From Salvelinus alpinus (taxonomy: Eukaryota > Chordata > Actinopteri > Salmoniformes > Salmonidae): 64,000 nt of DNA. The notes beneath the pieces were generated by a model. It was not told the origin of the DNA and made no database searches. It was given only the letters and a program-made list of their open reading frames with translations. Below, piece after piece: positions 1-13,388 of the stretch. The number at the start of each line of letters is the position of its first letter. The first letter of the stretch is position 1. The position numbers and the translations under genes are program-made. The DNA is taken from assembly GCF_045679555.1 (NCBI RefSeq), contig NC_092099.1, forward strand, positions 11,330,076 to 11,394,075. Direction: 5' to 3'.

Positions 1-445
1 AATACTAAACAAATGACATACATTTAAAAACATTAATATGTAGTGTGTGTGTGCATCTATCAGTTACACATACATGTCAGTACATACACACAACAAGAAG
101 GTCACATGAGGGAGAGACGTTGTGCAGTGAGGTGTTACTTTATTCGTTTTTTAAAAACCAGGTTTGCTGTTAACTTGTGCTTTATAAGATGGACATGGGG
201 ACTGTGAAAAGACCCCTGATGGCATGTCTGGTGGGGTACGTGTGTGTGTGTCAGCGCTGTGTGTAAGCTAATCTTTCCTCAACTCTTAGCCAAAACAGAC
301 TGGCATGCATAGTATTAATGTTAGCCCTCTGATTACAATGAAGAGCAAGACGTGCTGTTCTGGGCCAGCTGCAGCTTAACTAGGTCTTTCTAATCATAAT
401 AAGATACAACTAGAGCCTGCAAGACTTACTTTGTGGAGTGTGGTG

Positions 446-731
446 TCAAAAAACAGAGCATCTCTTTATTTCGGGCAGACCTCTCCCCATCTTTACAACC
501 GTTGAATCTATATGCTTTGACCATGACAGTTTACAATCTAAGGTAACACCAAGTAATTGAGTCACCTCAACTTGTTCAACAGCCACACCATGCATTTCCA
601 GATTCAGCTGAGGTCCAGAACTTAGGGAATGATTTGTAACAAATACAATGCTCTCTGGCCACCCGTTCCAAAACAGACTGCAACTCTTAAAGGGTTTCTG
701 TGACTTTAATAGCAATGGTTGCTGATGCGTA
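446..731 (-). mobile_element. Non-LTR retrotransposon fragment A, 3' part
   Basis: The minus-strand reading (EVTQLLGVTLDCKLSWSKHID) is the conserved segment downstream of the RT catalytic site in jockey/Rex/L2-like LINEs. It is the 3' continuation of the fragment at 2463-2925; a Tc1 element at 732-2462 separates them. The stretch 150-445 resembles the 3' region of the copy at 36390-36999 and is probably part of the same LINE. Confidence 0.7.
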
Positions 732-2462
732 TACAGAGCATTCAGAAAGTATTCAGACCCCTTGACTTTTTCAACATTTTGTTACGTTACAGCTTTATTC
801 TAAAATGGAATAAATCGTTTTTCCCCTTGTCAATCTACACACAATACCCAATGATGACAAAACATAAACAGGTTTTTAGAAATTTACAGTTACATAAGTA
901 TTCAGACTCTTTACTCAGTACTTTGTTGAAGCACATTTGGCAATGCTTACAACCTTGAGTGTTCTTGGGCATGACACTACAAGCTTGGCACACCTGTATT
1001 TGGGGAGTTTCTCCGATTCTTCACTCTAGATCCGCTCAAGCTCTGTCAGGTTGGATGGGGAGCATCACTGCGCAGCTATTTTCATGTCTCTCCAGAGATG
1101 TTCAATTGGGTTCAAGTTCGGGCTCTGGCTGGGCCACTCAAGGACATTCAGAGACTTGTCCCGAAGCCACTCCTGCATTGTCTTTACTGCGTGCTTAGGG
1201 TCGTTGTCCTTCTCCCCAGTCTGAGGTCATGAGCGCTCTGGAGAAGGTTTTAATCAAGGATCTCTCTGTACTTTGCTCCTTTAATCTTTCCCTCGATCCT
1301 GACTAGTCTCCCTGCTGCTGAAAACGTCTCGATTGCATGATGCTACCACCACCATTCTTCACCGTAGGGATGGTGCCTGCCTTCCTCAAGATGGATGCTT
1401 GGCATTCCTGCATTCAGGCCAAAGAGTTCAATCTTGGTTTCATCAGACCAGAGAATCTTGTTTCTCATGGTCTGAGAGTCTTTAGGTGCCCTTTGGCAAA
1501 CTACAAGTGGGCTGTCATGTGCCTTTTACTGAGGAGTGGTTTTTGTCTGGCCTCTCGACCATAAAGGCCTGATTGGTGGAGTGCTGCAGAGATGGTTGTC
1601 CTTATGGAAGGTTTTCCCATCTCCACAGAGGAACTCTGGAGCTCTGTCATGACTGACCATTGGGTTCTTGGTCCTTCCTGACCAAGGCCCTTCTCCCTCG
1701 ATTGTTCAGTTTGGCCGGGTGGCCAGCTCTAGGAAGAGTCTTGGTAATTCCAAACTTCTTCTATTTATCTGATGTGGATCAGGTCCCGTGTGGCTCAGTT
1801 GGTAGAGCATGGCGCTTGCAACGCCAGGGTTGTGGGTTCATTCCCCACGGGGGGACCAGGATGAATATGTATGAACTTTCCAAATTGTAAGTCGCTCTGG
1901 ATAAGAGCGTCAGCTAAATGACTTAAATGTAAATGTAAATGTATTTAAGTATGATGGAGGCCACTGTGTTCTTGGTGACCTTCAATGCTGCAGACATTTT
2001 TGGTACCCCTCCCCAGATCTGTGTCTCGACACAACCCTGTCTCAGAGCTCTACGGACAATTCCTTCCAACTCATGGCTTTGTTTTTTATCTGACATGCAC
2101 TGTAAACTGTGAGACCTTATATAGACAGGTGTGTGCCTTTCCAAGCAACTGAATTTACCATAGGTGTACTCCAATCAAGTTGTGGAAAGATTTCAAGGAT
2201 GTTTTAATGGAAACAAGATGCACCTGAGCTCAATTTTGAGTCTCATAGCAAAAGGTCTGAATACTTAAGTAAATAAGTTATTTCTGTTTTTTATTTTTAA
2301 TAAATGTGCAAAAATGTAAAAAAAAAACTGTTTTTGATATGTCATTGTGGGGTATTGTGTGTAGATTGATGAGGACATTTTTTTATTTAAGCCATTTTAG
2401 ATTAAGGCTGTAACATAACAAAATGTGGGAAAAGTCCTAGTGTCTGAGTACATTCTGAATGC
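732..2462 (-). mobile_element. Tc1-like transposon, decayed, inserted in LINE A
   Basis: The left end (CATTCAGAAAGTATTCAGAC, from about 739) and the right end (ATTCTGAATGCAC, to 2462) are inverted copies. Transposase runs on the minus strand. Its N-terminal end near 2060-1940 still reads VPKMSAALKVTKNTVASIILK, a helix-turn-helix segment. The coding region carries many stops and frameshifts. An HpaI SINE at 1782-1942 is inserted in the transposase region, so the order of arrival is LINE, Tc1, SINE. Confidence 0.8.
1782..1942 (+). mobile_element. HpaI-type salmonid SINE
   Basis: The tRNA-like head (TGGCTCAGTTGGTAGAGCAT, then GGGTTGTGGGTTC as the B-box) leads into the conserved tail GTAAGTCGCTCTGGATAAG. 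It ends in a TAAATG/AAATGT simple repeat. It lies inside the Tc1 element, with ATTTA on both sides as the likely target duplication. HpaI SINEs are known only from salmonids. Confidence 0.88.
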
Positions 2463-2925
2463 ACTATCTGGTTGAATCATCAGCATACATGGACACAAAT
2501 GCTTTATTTAATGGCAGTGGCAGGTCTTTGGTAAACATAGAAAAGAGTAGAGGGCCTAGACAGCTGCCCTGCGGTACATCACTCTTTACATTAGAGGAGC
2601 TTCCATTAAAGAAAACCCTTTGAGTTCTATTAGATAGATAGCTCTGAATCCACAATATGGCAGAGGTTGAAAAACCATAACACATAAGTTGTCTCAACAA
2701 CAGGTTATGGTCAAAGGCTGCACAGAAATCTAACAGTACAGCTCCAACAATCTTATTATTATCAAGTAGCATTGTATTTGGTCAATACAATACAAGGGCT
2801 GGCAGCAAGCTGATAAAGTCTGCTGTTAGAACAAGTAAATGTCGTTTTACCACTCTTGGGTAGCGGAATTACTTTAGCTTCCCTCCAGGCCTGAGGACAA
2901 AGACTTTCCTCTAGGTTCCGATTAA
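2463..2925 (-). mobile_element. Non-LTR retrotransposon fragment A, reverse transcriptase core
   Basis: The minus strand reads VLLDFCAAFDHNLLLRQL, then SDVPQGSCLGPLLFSMFTKDLPL and MYADD in overlapping pieces. These are RT motifs including the YADD catalytic box. The 5' half of the LINE is missing and stops are present, so this is a dead fragment. It joins 446-731 across the Tc1 insertion. Confidence 0.75.
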
Positions 2926-4088
2926 AGATTAATTAAACAAATTAAACTTTGTTCAGCAAATACACACAAAACATCTGAATTGAATCCATATTTTGACATG
3001 TTATGTGAGGCTGTCTGATGTGGATTTCAATTCACACTTAGATTAAGCGTACAATTTGTTGTAACACAATCAGCGTCTTGGACTCATTACTTATATTCTT
3101 AATTTATTTGAGAGAACATACAGTTAGAACCCAACTCACCCAAAAAATTATGAAATATCTTATTTCACGAGTGGAGAGATATTGAATTGTGAATGTTGAA
3201 CTCCGCAGATAATCACTTAGATCTCCTCAATAATTTATTGTGTTCGATTTTATTATTTGTTTAGGACATAATTGAACCCTTGTGCACCGTTCTCCAATGT
3301 ATGCCTGTCTTCATATTCCTACTGTATTATCATGAATAGTCTGGGGCTTTATCCTATTACATTATGCCTGTAGACAGACCCCCCCCCCCCCCCCACACAC
3401 ACACACACACACACAAAGAAGGAGAAGATCTGTCCGCATACCTAGAAAAGGCCTCCTGCCTAATTTAGGTAATGAGCTTTAGGCAGCATGCCCTGAAAAT
3501 GAACTGGAATCAGCTCTGTTTTACTAATTCGATTTTGGCATTTCTGCCATTCACCATCAAGTGTTGCACTCCCAGAGACATCAGTTGGCCTCTGCAGATC
3601 TTCTCTGGCCATCTGAATCAAATCTGTTTCATATGACTTAGCTACCAGAGGTCTCACAGAGTTTATCCTGAACCTCTGATCTGCTCTTTGACTCCTGAGT
3701 GGTTTTACTTTGGTTCATCTCTTCAAATAATCTCCCAAGTTATTATCATTCTGGTATCTACTAGTTGTAAAATGACAGTTGATAAAATGCTTAGCCTACT
3801 ATGAATCACTGTGTGGTCTTTTTTATGTACAGCCGACAATCAGAAATGCTTGAATCAGAAATGTCAAGACCGTGTACATTGAGGGGTTTAACTTTAGTTT
3901 GGTACCCTCAGATTGGAAGTTTCCAATGAATGTTTGTAAAGGAGCTTGATTTTCTCCTCCCTCAAATTGATATCATGCTTGTCTATTTTGTTTTTGTCTA
4001 CCAGAGGGTGGGAATGGAAGCTAATAGTTGGATTGCCATGTTGCAAAAGGCTAAAGGTGATGGAATATCTCTCCCTCTGACAGTGTTT
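2926..4088. other. Intergenic, no gene seen
   Basis: AT-rich sequence without a convincing ORF. It holds a poly-C run followed by (AC)n at about 3379-3415. Nothing else is recognised. Confidence 0.6.
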
Positions 4089-4258
4089 TCCCGTGTGGCT
4101 CAGTTTGTAGACCATGGCTCTTGCAACACCAGGGTTGTGGGTTTGATTCCCACGAGGGACCAGTATGGAAAAAAAGTATGGAAATGTATGCACTGTAAGT
4201 CGCTCTGGATAAGAGTGTCTACTAAGTAACACTGAATAACACAGTCCTAAATGTAAAA
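4089..4258 (+). mobile_element. HpaI-type salmonid SINE, diverged copy
   Basis: Same head and tail as the copy at 1782 (GTGTGGCTCAGTTTGTAGAC, GGGTTGTGGGTTTGATTCC, GTCGCTCTGGATAAGAGTGT), with more substitutions and a short A-rich insertion in the body. An older insertion. Confidence 0.82.
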
Positions 4259-4973
4259 AAAGACAGTAAATAAATGTATCATAAGGAATAAGGTTTTAAA
4301 GTGTCTGTCTTATCTAGGCGAAATAAGACAGCTCAGGAAATATTTTGGGACACATATTTAACCCCTTATTTTTGATGCCACAAATCTACCTCCATACTTC
4401 CATTCAAATGAATTTGTATGGGTTACCTTCAGACGAGTCCCCTGACACTTGCTCCCGTCAAGCTCTATGACTACCATTTCCTGTTTTTGTCTATCACTGC
4501 CTCCAGGCTCCCGCAATGCAATGTCAGCTTGTACCGGAGCGCTCTCGACAGCTGTACTGTCACCTCTCCACCGGCAGGGTGTCCCTCGCCTGCGACCTCT
4601 ACTGTTTTCACTGACCCATGACTGCCACCCTTGCAGCGTCTCACCTTCCATCCATACCAGCAATTAACTCCCACACCCCAGCCAGTTATGCACCAACTGC
4701 TCCTGCAGGGGTTCGGCCCCTGGTCTTCCCAGCTTCAACGCTCTCCTAGATCAGTGAGCCTACTGCCTCTGTTCAAGACTTCAACAGCTGGCCGTATCCC
4801 AGCCTCGCGGAAGTCCGCCACCCCCCTCCGTCTGCCTGCATCCAGATGCTGAGATCAGGTTACATCTCCATTACAGTCTCTCCAAGCTGGGATTTATTTT
4901 TCTATTGACGTCCTTTTGCTCCCTGTGATGTTCAAAGGTTACATCCCCATTGTCTACCTACTTCCATTATTTC

Positions 4974-5166
4974 TTTATTTAACCTTTATTTAACCAGGCA
5001 AGTCAGTTAAGAACAAATTCTTATTTTCAATGACGGCCTAGTAACAGTGGGTTAACTGCCTTGTTCAGGGGCAGAACGACAGATTTTTACCTTATCAACT
5101 CGGGGATTCAAACTTGCAATCTTTCGGTTACTATTCCAATAATCTAACCACTAGGCTACCTGCCAC
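4974..5166 (-). mobile_element. Second salmonid tRNA-derived SINE (GTTAAATAAAGG tail)
   Basis: On the minus strand the body resembles the copy at 14063-14288 and the tail reads TGTCATTGAAAATAAGAAT-like, then CTGACTTGCCTGGTTAAAT and AAAGGTTAAATAAA. It interrupts the recombinase relic around it. Confidence 0.75.
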
Positions 5167-5183
5167 CCATTTATTTTCTCATC

Positions 5184-5632
5184 ATGTCTGACATCACTGT
5201 CCTCCAAAGATACCCTCATCTTCACAATCAAACACAGGAAATCGATCAGTTTGGCACAACCACACAAGTCTACCTATTCTAGCTACCATCTACCATCAGC
5301 CCTTACGAACTACTCACCTACTTCCTAAAGCTCAATCTCAACATGCCTCTACATCTGATCCATTATTCTGATCTGGCTCCTTGCCTCTCGCAAATGGTTC
5401 CATTCCCATCTAAGACAAATATTATCCCAGTCCAGCTATCTTGCCGACCAATTCTCCAGACACTCCTTCAGCATCAGAGCTGCCTCCATGGCATCTCGAC
5501 ACGGCATCCCAGACCACACCGTACAACTCCTCTGAGGCTGGTCCTCTCAAGTTTATTGTTCCTACATCCGCTCTGACATCAACAACATCAGGACAGCCCA
5601 CCACATGCTCAACTCTAAAAACCTGCATTAAC
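5184..5632 (+). pseudogene. Relic of a tyrosine recombinase (DIRS/Crypton-type element)
   Basis: In two adjoining frames the plus strand reads like the C-terminal half of a tyrosine recombinase of the kind found in fish DIRS/Ngaro/Crypton elements. Around 5184-5340 it reads SDITVLQ, DQFGTTTQVYLF, a stop, then ISPYELLTYF. At 5440-5625 it reads DQFSRHSFSIRAASMASRHG, then IPDHTVQLL, a TGA at 5533-5535, GWSSQVYCSYIRSD and NNIRTAHHMLN. The H-x-x-R box (HSFSIR) and the terminal YIR tyrosine are visible. The frame breaks and two stops show it is dead. The family call rests on motif memory, not a search; the clade is open. Confidence 0.6.
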
Positions 5633-5699
5633 TCAAGCACAGTCCTCCAGTCCCTACCTCATTTCATGGACACCATCCACCTCACACACTGAATCCAAC

Positions 5700-7611
5700 C
5701 CAACCAGCCAAAAGAGGATTGTCTCCCCAGCTGAGCCTGGTCCCTCTCAAGTTTTTTCCTTGCCATCGTCGCTTCTGCTTGCTCTTCTGGTGTCAATAGT
5801 TGGGTCACTCTGTGGGCATCTCGTCTATATGCCTGAACTACCTCAACTATATCGCCAGTCATTCTGCACCTGAAGTCCAGAACAGCTCACTTCCTCTCCA
5901 GCGTGTGACTAACTTGGAGTTCTCTTTTTGGGGATTGCCATCCCCACAGCAGCCTACCTACCACGTCTACCAATGATGTCTACCTGTGACTATAAGCCAA
6001 ACTCTGCTGAGTCCACCCCCTGGATCCTTCATCTGCAGCCCTTGGCTCATCTGGTCCATTCTAATTCCTCTCCTGAATCGTCATTCTTGCATCCATTCCA
6101 TTCCTCACCAAATATTCTAAACCCATTTCAATGTCTGGTCCATAAATTTGTGAAATAGTGTTAAAAATGTACAGAAATTCAGGAGAGAGCACCAGACTTG
6201 AATGCAACACTTTAACTACTTGCCTTGAACCCAGCTCCCTAGCAACTCAACAAGCACCAGCTGCTACGAATTGCCAATCAGCTCCACGCCTGTTTGCAAC
6301 ACTTTAACTAGTTGCTTTGAAGGCAGCTCCTCAACAAGCATCAGCTGCTACCCATTGCTAATCAGCCGCCACACTTGTCCTCACTCTCCTCAATCACCAC
6401 TACCACCACTGACCAAATGAACATTCCTCCTCTTTGTTCTACAGTGCATGTTATAAATTCTTTATTACATGGTGTTATTATAAAGTGTTTCCCTTGTTTC
6501 CTTTGATATGGGTTCTGTTTGCATCGACTAAAATGAACAGCTTTGTATTTTACATTGCATGCTAGCTCCATCGTGTTGGCGCAGGGGGCTAATTTCATGG
6601 ATAGAGAACAAAAGATCAAACGTTCAAATATTACTGACGCTCTACCGCAATAAAAAATACATGTATTTATTATTAATGCCTAACCAAATGAATTTCATGC
6701 ATCCTATTGGTACTTGGCGTTCAAAACAATTAAACTAAGCTGGCAGTGTTTTTGAAAATCTTATTGAAACATTCAGGGAAGGTTTTAAGGAAGTTATTCA
6801 AAAACCTCCAAATAACCTTTACATTTAGTTCAAAACATTTCACAACATTTAGAGACTCTTCTCTTCTTTTAATCTATAATTTCCATTCTCAAAACGTGAA
6901 TAAAAACTCACAGGAGAACTTTCAGGGAACCATAGTAAAACATTCTCAGAACCTTCTTGTAACCTAAACATGTACGTTCCCAGAAGAGGCTACATTTCCA
7001 CTTCCATTCTCAGAACGTTTAAAAAACGTTCCGTTTTACCGGTCAGTAAACGTATGGTTCCATTCCCAGAACCAATAGGAAACCAAATAAGTACTTTCTC
7101 ACCTTCCAAGGAACCAAATGTGCTAGCTGGGCTATAATCTGGAATGCTTTACCAGTTGGTATGGGCTATACAATGTGTGAAAAGAAACATTTATATCCAA
7201 CTTTACCTGAGTTTACCAAATTCACACCCTATCTCCCTAAAGGTGCTCTGTCATCTGGGATCACACGGGAATCTCGCGTTGCAACTACTACTGAGTATGG
7301 TGACTAGGGAGTAAACTTCGGGAAATTCAGATTTAAACATTTATTTTTTACACACATTGTCTAGCCCGTACTGACTGATAAGGCATTCCAGTTTGTACGT
7401 TTGCATTTGGCTTCGGGTAAATTTGATTTGATATAGGTAAACCAGAGTGCAGGTAAATCTGTTTTTGTGGTACGGGATGTCGCCTTCAGTGACGAGAGAT
7501 CAATGTGTACAGGTCTCCCAGAGCAAAGAGGCTACAAAATCCCAGTTTTTTGTTTTATTTACAATCGCAGACAAGACAACACTCCCCCCCAACACAAACC
7601 CACACACACCA
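5700..7611. other. Intergenic with a diverged AACGTT-rich repeat
   Basis: No gene is seen. The part 5700-6160 may be the non-coding end of the recombinase element. From about 6740 to 7130 the sequence repeatedly returns to GAACGTT, CATTCTCAGAAC and AACCTTC-like words, a degenerate internally repetitive block without a fixed period. Confidence 0.45.
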
Positions 7612-7763
7612 GGGTTGGGGTCAATTAAATTTAAATTCCAATCAATTCAACAAGTAAACCAAATTCCCCCCCAATTTTTTTATATTTTTTTAAGATTATT
7701 GGAATTGGAATTTCAGTGAACTTCCTGAATTGTCTGGAATTTAAATGGAGTTGACCCCAACCC
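7612..7763. repeat. Hairpin MITE-like repeat with GGGTTGGGGTCAA ends
   Basis: The left end GGGTTGGGGTCAATT is mirrored by TTGACCCCAACCC at the right end. The inner arms (AATTCCAATCAATTCA against TTGGAATTGGAATTTC) are also partly complementary. A fragment of the same repeat lies at 63811-63869. Confidence 0.65.
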
Positions 7764-8674
7764 TGACATACACCCACACACACTCCCAAATGCCCTCTCC
7801 CGTGTCTGGAGTCCCTCGTCAGCACAGGTGTGACCGTTGTGAAAGCATTCACACATTATGCCCTGTCATCGGCTGGTTTATTTTCTGACCAGTGGCCACC
7901 CTTCTCTCTCTTCTGCACCTCTGACTTTGCTTTTTCTATAAACAAATATATTTGGAAATGTTCTGTCACTGTTTATGGGGATGTGTGTGTGTGTGTGCGA
8001 GGCGAATGTTTAAGCCCATATCGTGGAAACAAGTGATGTTTAGATCTGATAATCCCTTTTATTGCGGGAAATGGGTTTCAGATGTTGCTCTCTGGCTGAT
8101 CACTTTGGGCCTGAGCTCCCTCGTCATGTCTTATAAAACTACTTCAAGGGGAGGCTGATGTGGGATGATAGCGGCTTCGGAGATGGAGGCTCAGGAGTTA
8201 GCCTAAATGCTCCCCTGGGTCCCTCTGAAATAACAACTGCAATATTAGCAGTAGCAGTGTGATCTATTAGCCCATGGTGGGATAATAAAACAATAACAAA
8301 CTAAACATTTAACCATGTTCAATACAGATGCTAAAACCAATAGCTTTTAGGATTTATTCATTGGATGTTGAAAAGGCCACTTCCTTAGCATTTAACGGGG
8401 CTATATAAAACAAATTAACACTTACTATAATTCATTTTCGACACCTGTTGGAGGGATCCAATACGAAGCCTGTGGATGTCACAACCACTATTCCAGTAAT
8501 AGGATGATTCTGTTTATTTTCTTTGGATGACTTCTTTCTACTGGGGTGAAGACTTTGGTAATTCACTAGGGAGACTTGGGAGTTGATGTCATGGTGAGAG
8601 GGAGAGAAGGTTGAGAGAGAGTTAGAGAGATAGAGAGGGAGATTCAGTTCGAGAAAGAGACCACCATCTATACC

Positions 8675-8716
<42 letters not shown>

Positions 8717-9487
8717 GGAGGGATGGAGGGGGGGGGGGGTGCAGTGCAGAGAGAGAGATTTGGTATCCTTTGTTGCCCTCTGTTGGAGGTTACACAAGGA
8801 GATGCTCAGACAGTGCCCGTATACAGCAATGGAACTCTCCAAGATAAACTCAGAACCAATTATATTCATAAGTATAATTTGACCCTGTATCTGATATCCC
8901 ACACCTGGGATTGCAAACTACTATGAGGGGATGAGTGTTTTCTTTAATATATTTGTCAAATCTGTCTACTTTTTGCACATAATGCCAGATCAGGGAGCAG
9001 AACAGGGTCTGTTCTGATATCCTATAACGATGTTCTTATGTTCATCAACAGGTGGAACACCTCTCTCCGGAGACCACCGCCTCTCAAAGATGCTTTCCCC
9101 AAGACAGAAACAGTGACCTTATTACTTCCAGAGGGAATTCTTCTTTCTCTGTGGCTTTTTCTCTTTAATTTGACAAGTCATAGTGTTGTGCTATAGTGGG
9201 ATGGAATTACATCATCCCCTGCATGGAACAGAGCAGAGCTAGGCACTGCTAGGCCTTTTCAACATGTGCTGTTGATCTTGGCCAAGGTGTCTGGAGCAGT
9301 GCAAGGCCCGGTGCGAGGTCCGGGAAACAAGAGGTCCCTCTCAGGCTAGGAGGAGAGGGTCGGTAGGAGGGATGCAGTGATAGCAGACCTCTACAACCAC
9401 CTGTCGATAAGAATGCACCTACCAGTCGGCCTTGAAGCTCTCCCTTACTGCTGGCTTCTGGGTCAAAGAGATAAACCCAATGGCTAC
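7764..9487. other. Intergenic with (GA)n microsatellite
   Basis: No gene is recognised. (GA)n runs from about 8675 to 8716, followed by a poly-G tract at about 8729-8740. The minus-strand frame here is open only because the dinucleotide repeat has no stops. Confidence 0.5.
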
Positions 9488-9595
9488 ATCCCGAATGGCA
9501 CCCTGTTCCCTATATAGTGCACTACTTTTGACCGGGGCCCATAGGGCTCTGTTCAAAGTAGTGTGCTGCATATGGAATAGGGTGCCATTTGGGAC
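9488..9595. repeat. Palindromic salmonid repeat, copy 1
   Basis: TCCCGAATGGCACCCTGTTC at the left is answered by GGGTGCCATTTGGGAC at the right. Between them, AGTGCACTACTTTTGACC faces TTCAAAGTAGTGTGCT. The whole forms a long imperfect hairpin. Other copies lie at 10763, 12197 and 63642, and a half copy at 41463. Confidence 0.75.
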
Positions 9596-10762
9596 TCTGA
9601 CCAATTTTACAGTACCACACACAGTCATATGAATGAATTCTCTCATTGTGTAACAGCGCACCTATATCTGTGTCATAACTACTCTACAATACGTATTCAA
9701 GGACAGTTGAAGAGGTGAACACGGTACACAAGCGACAATATGGAGCTACTTAAAGTAGATTATCACATGATTTCTTCCCTCAGAAAGAAGTGTGAGACAG
9801 CTCTCTGAATGGTGAAACATCTCTGAACATCAAAGGTGCTAGAATGTGGGCCTGGGGTGAAGGAATCCTCCCATTGTGAACACAGGGTTAAGACAGGCCC
9901 CACTCTGCTGTTCACTCCTGTCATAAAAACAACAGGCAACCAAGTGATGATCATACAAATATATTTATCTGCCCTGAAATCAAGCATTGCGAATCTTTCC
10001 AGTCAATTGGATGGTCGAGTGTGATTCCCAGGGCCGGGGAGGAAGAGGGTTTATTTTGGGAAGGAGAGGGCTGGCCCATCAAAGAGCAGGCTGATGACAA
10101 CAGGAGTTGTGTGTAATGTATTTATCTGCTGGGTTCTGCCTATCATGACGCGCTTCTTGTTAATAAATGTAATCAGGGCTCTGTGTGTTTGTCATGGCAG
10201 GGCCTGAACATTAAGGACAACCCTGTCTTACCATACAGGGCTAGCATTGTCGACTGATACACAGTAGTCGACACTCACAGATCACAGAAAACGGGCAAGG
10301 GTGCCACCTGTCAGGCATTAAAGGTACTGCACTGACTGTTAGGCACAGGTAATGTTTTATCATGACATGACAGACAACCCAAGCATTTTTTGCTACAGGT
10401 TATTGTGGTTTTGATAATTAGGACACATACTCGTCTGATACGAAGTATGAAAATGGTTCAAAAATCACCAAAATGGTCGCTATTACTGCTGTCATACCAA
10501 TCACATTATATCGTGCCTCAGAATTTATTATAAAAAACGTTAGAAAAATATATATTTCACAAAACCAGGTGAAATATTAGCTGGAAGATAAGTGTGTGTT
10601 GTGAATGGATTGTTTTGAGGGGAGCCGACAGAGCTGTATTGTCCCAATCAAAGACTCTATTTAGTCAGATATCTCCTTGGACAGAACACATCTGTCAAGG
10701 CCAGCAGGAGAACCCCCATTCTTCACATTGCTGTCCCATCTCTTCTCTTTTTCAATGTCTAT
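9596..10762. other. Intergenic, no gene seen
   Basis: No coding frame with gene-like composition and no recognisable repeat. Confidence 0.5.
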
Positions 10763-10862
10763 GTCCCAAATGACACCCTATTCCCTCCATTGTGCATCAG
10801 TTTTGAACAGTGCTCTGGTCAAAAGTAGTGCACTATAAAGGGAACAGGGTGACATTTGGGAT
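10763..10862. repeat. Palindromic salmonid repeat, copy 2
   Basis: GTCCCAAATGACACCCTATT at the left mirrors GGGTGACATTTGGGAT at the right, with AAAGTAGTGCACTATA in the right arm. Same family as 9488-9595. Confidence 0.72.
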
Positions 10863-11933
<1,071 letters not shown>

Positions 11934-12196
11934 TGTTCCCTGACAAACTTGATAAGCACGTCAGAGCCTTTTAACTGAGATCTGCTCTGCGCCTCCCTAA
12001 ATCCCTAAATATAGCAGCTGGTTTGTTTGCATGACAGGAGTCTGTGTGTGGCAGCCGGCGTTGTGGCTTTCAAATGGCAGCCTTAGATCACCTGCTACTC
12101 CACAGAAAGAATGCTTGATTTCATTGATGTGTTTGATCTCTGTTTTATCCCCAGGCCACAAACAAACATTTCTCTATTACTGTACTATTTAGGCTT

Positions 12197-12286
12197 AGTC
12201 CCAAATGAAACACTATTTCCTATGTAGTACAGTACTTTTGACCTGGGCCCAGGGCGCTACGTAGGGTACAGGATGTAATTTGGGAC
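12197..12286. repeat. Palindromic salmonid repeat, copy 3
   Basis: AGTCCCAAATGAAACACTAT faces GGATGTAATTTGGGAC, with GTACTTTTGACCTGGGCCC in the middle. A diverged member of the family at 9488. Confidence 0.68.
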
Positions 12287-13029
12287 GCAAGCCCTGCTAT
12301 GGAATTCTGGCCCTTGACCTTGAAAGCTTTGTAGACTGGTTGGCGTTTTTCTCAATGAGAAATCTGAAATACTCCTAACACTGCAGTCTTTCAGTTCTTG
12401 TGTTGCTTGAAACTCCTCTATGATGGCCCAAACAATCTCTCCTATTCAAGGATGGGAAATATAGAACAAATGTGAACGCCTGTGATGTCTGATGTGGTGG
12501 GAGTGTGTTGGCGTGCGTGCGTGCGTGCGTGCGAGCGTGCGTGCACATGCACATGTGTGGGAGTGTATGTGCTGTGTTTCTCATGTCCCTTCTCTCTAGC
12601 CGTGGTTTCACCTTGCAATAACATGTGGTTGTCGTCATCCGATCAAGATGATCGGATCACTATCTGATTGAGATTTGTTGCGTCTACACAATAAAATGTG
12701 TCTATTGCTGCACACTGCGTCCGTATTGTGACCAGATTCTCCGGTCCCTCCCTATATACAAATGAATCCAACCTGCCTCGACTCTCCCCTTATGACACAA
12801 GTTATATAAACCGATAGAAAACAGCGCACTTTTATAGCGAATAGTTTTATAGTCTCATCATTACAGCTTACTTTTCTTATCCAATGATTTAAGACTGAGC
12901 ATAATGGACTATGATCCGATATCCTCGACCTGTCCACAGCCGTAGAAATAAATATTCAGATAATCTTTCTGATCCTTAAAAAAGTATCTGGATGTGTATA
13001 CAAAATACAATGACACTTAGGCCCTAATG
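12287..13029. other. Intergenic with (GCGT)n microsatellite
   Basis: A (GCGT)n-type tract lies at about 12511-12543. No gene is recognised. Confidence 0.5.
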
Positions 13030-13266
13030 CCCATCAGCCAGCTAGCTAATGTTAGCGTTAGCCCCCTAGCAAACGTTAGCCACAATTAATTGGAATTCGT
13101 AACATATCATACGTGTTGGAAAATGAAATATATTGTACATTTAGAACATTCATAAAATATTGTACGTTTTGCAAATTCGTAACATATGATGGACAACCAC
13201 AAATTAATACATAACATACTGTCTCGGATTTACGTACAGAGCAATAGGAAATGCTCTGAGACCAGA
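13030..13266. repeat. Half copy of the GGTCTCAGAGCATTT MITE
   Basis: Shares GCTAACATTAGCC-like words, ATTCGTAACATATCATACG and the right end ACAGAGCAATAGGAAATGCT-CTGAGACCAG with the full element at 35776-36215. The left terminal repeat is missing. Confidence 0.7.
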
Positions 13267-13388
13267 TTGAATTTTTCACTCAGGCCAACATTTCCAACAT
13301 TTCCTACACGAAAAGAAAGATATCGCCATATATATCAAAGAACGAGACATATATTTTAAAATATATCATCATATATTTTAATAACATA

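Noticed and set aside
1782-1860. tRNA gene (A-box and B-box-like sequence)
   Set aside because: It is the tRNA-derived head of an HpaI SINE; no acceptor stem closes and the SINE tail follows.
4358-4852. Several ORFs on both strands at 4.4-4.9 kb
   Set aside because: No domain is recognised. Their position suggests decayed upstream sequence of the recombinase element, but nothing readable supports a gene.
8432-8902. 156-codon minus-strand ORF
   Set aside because: Open because of the (GA)n repeat; low-complexity Ser-Leu product and no splice or start context.
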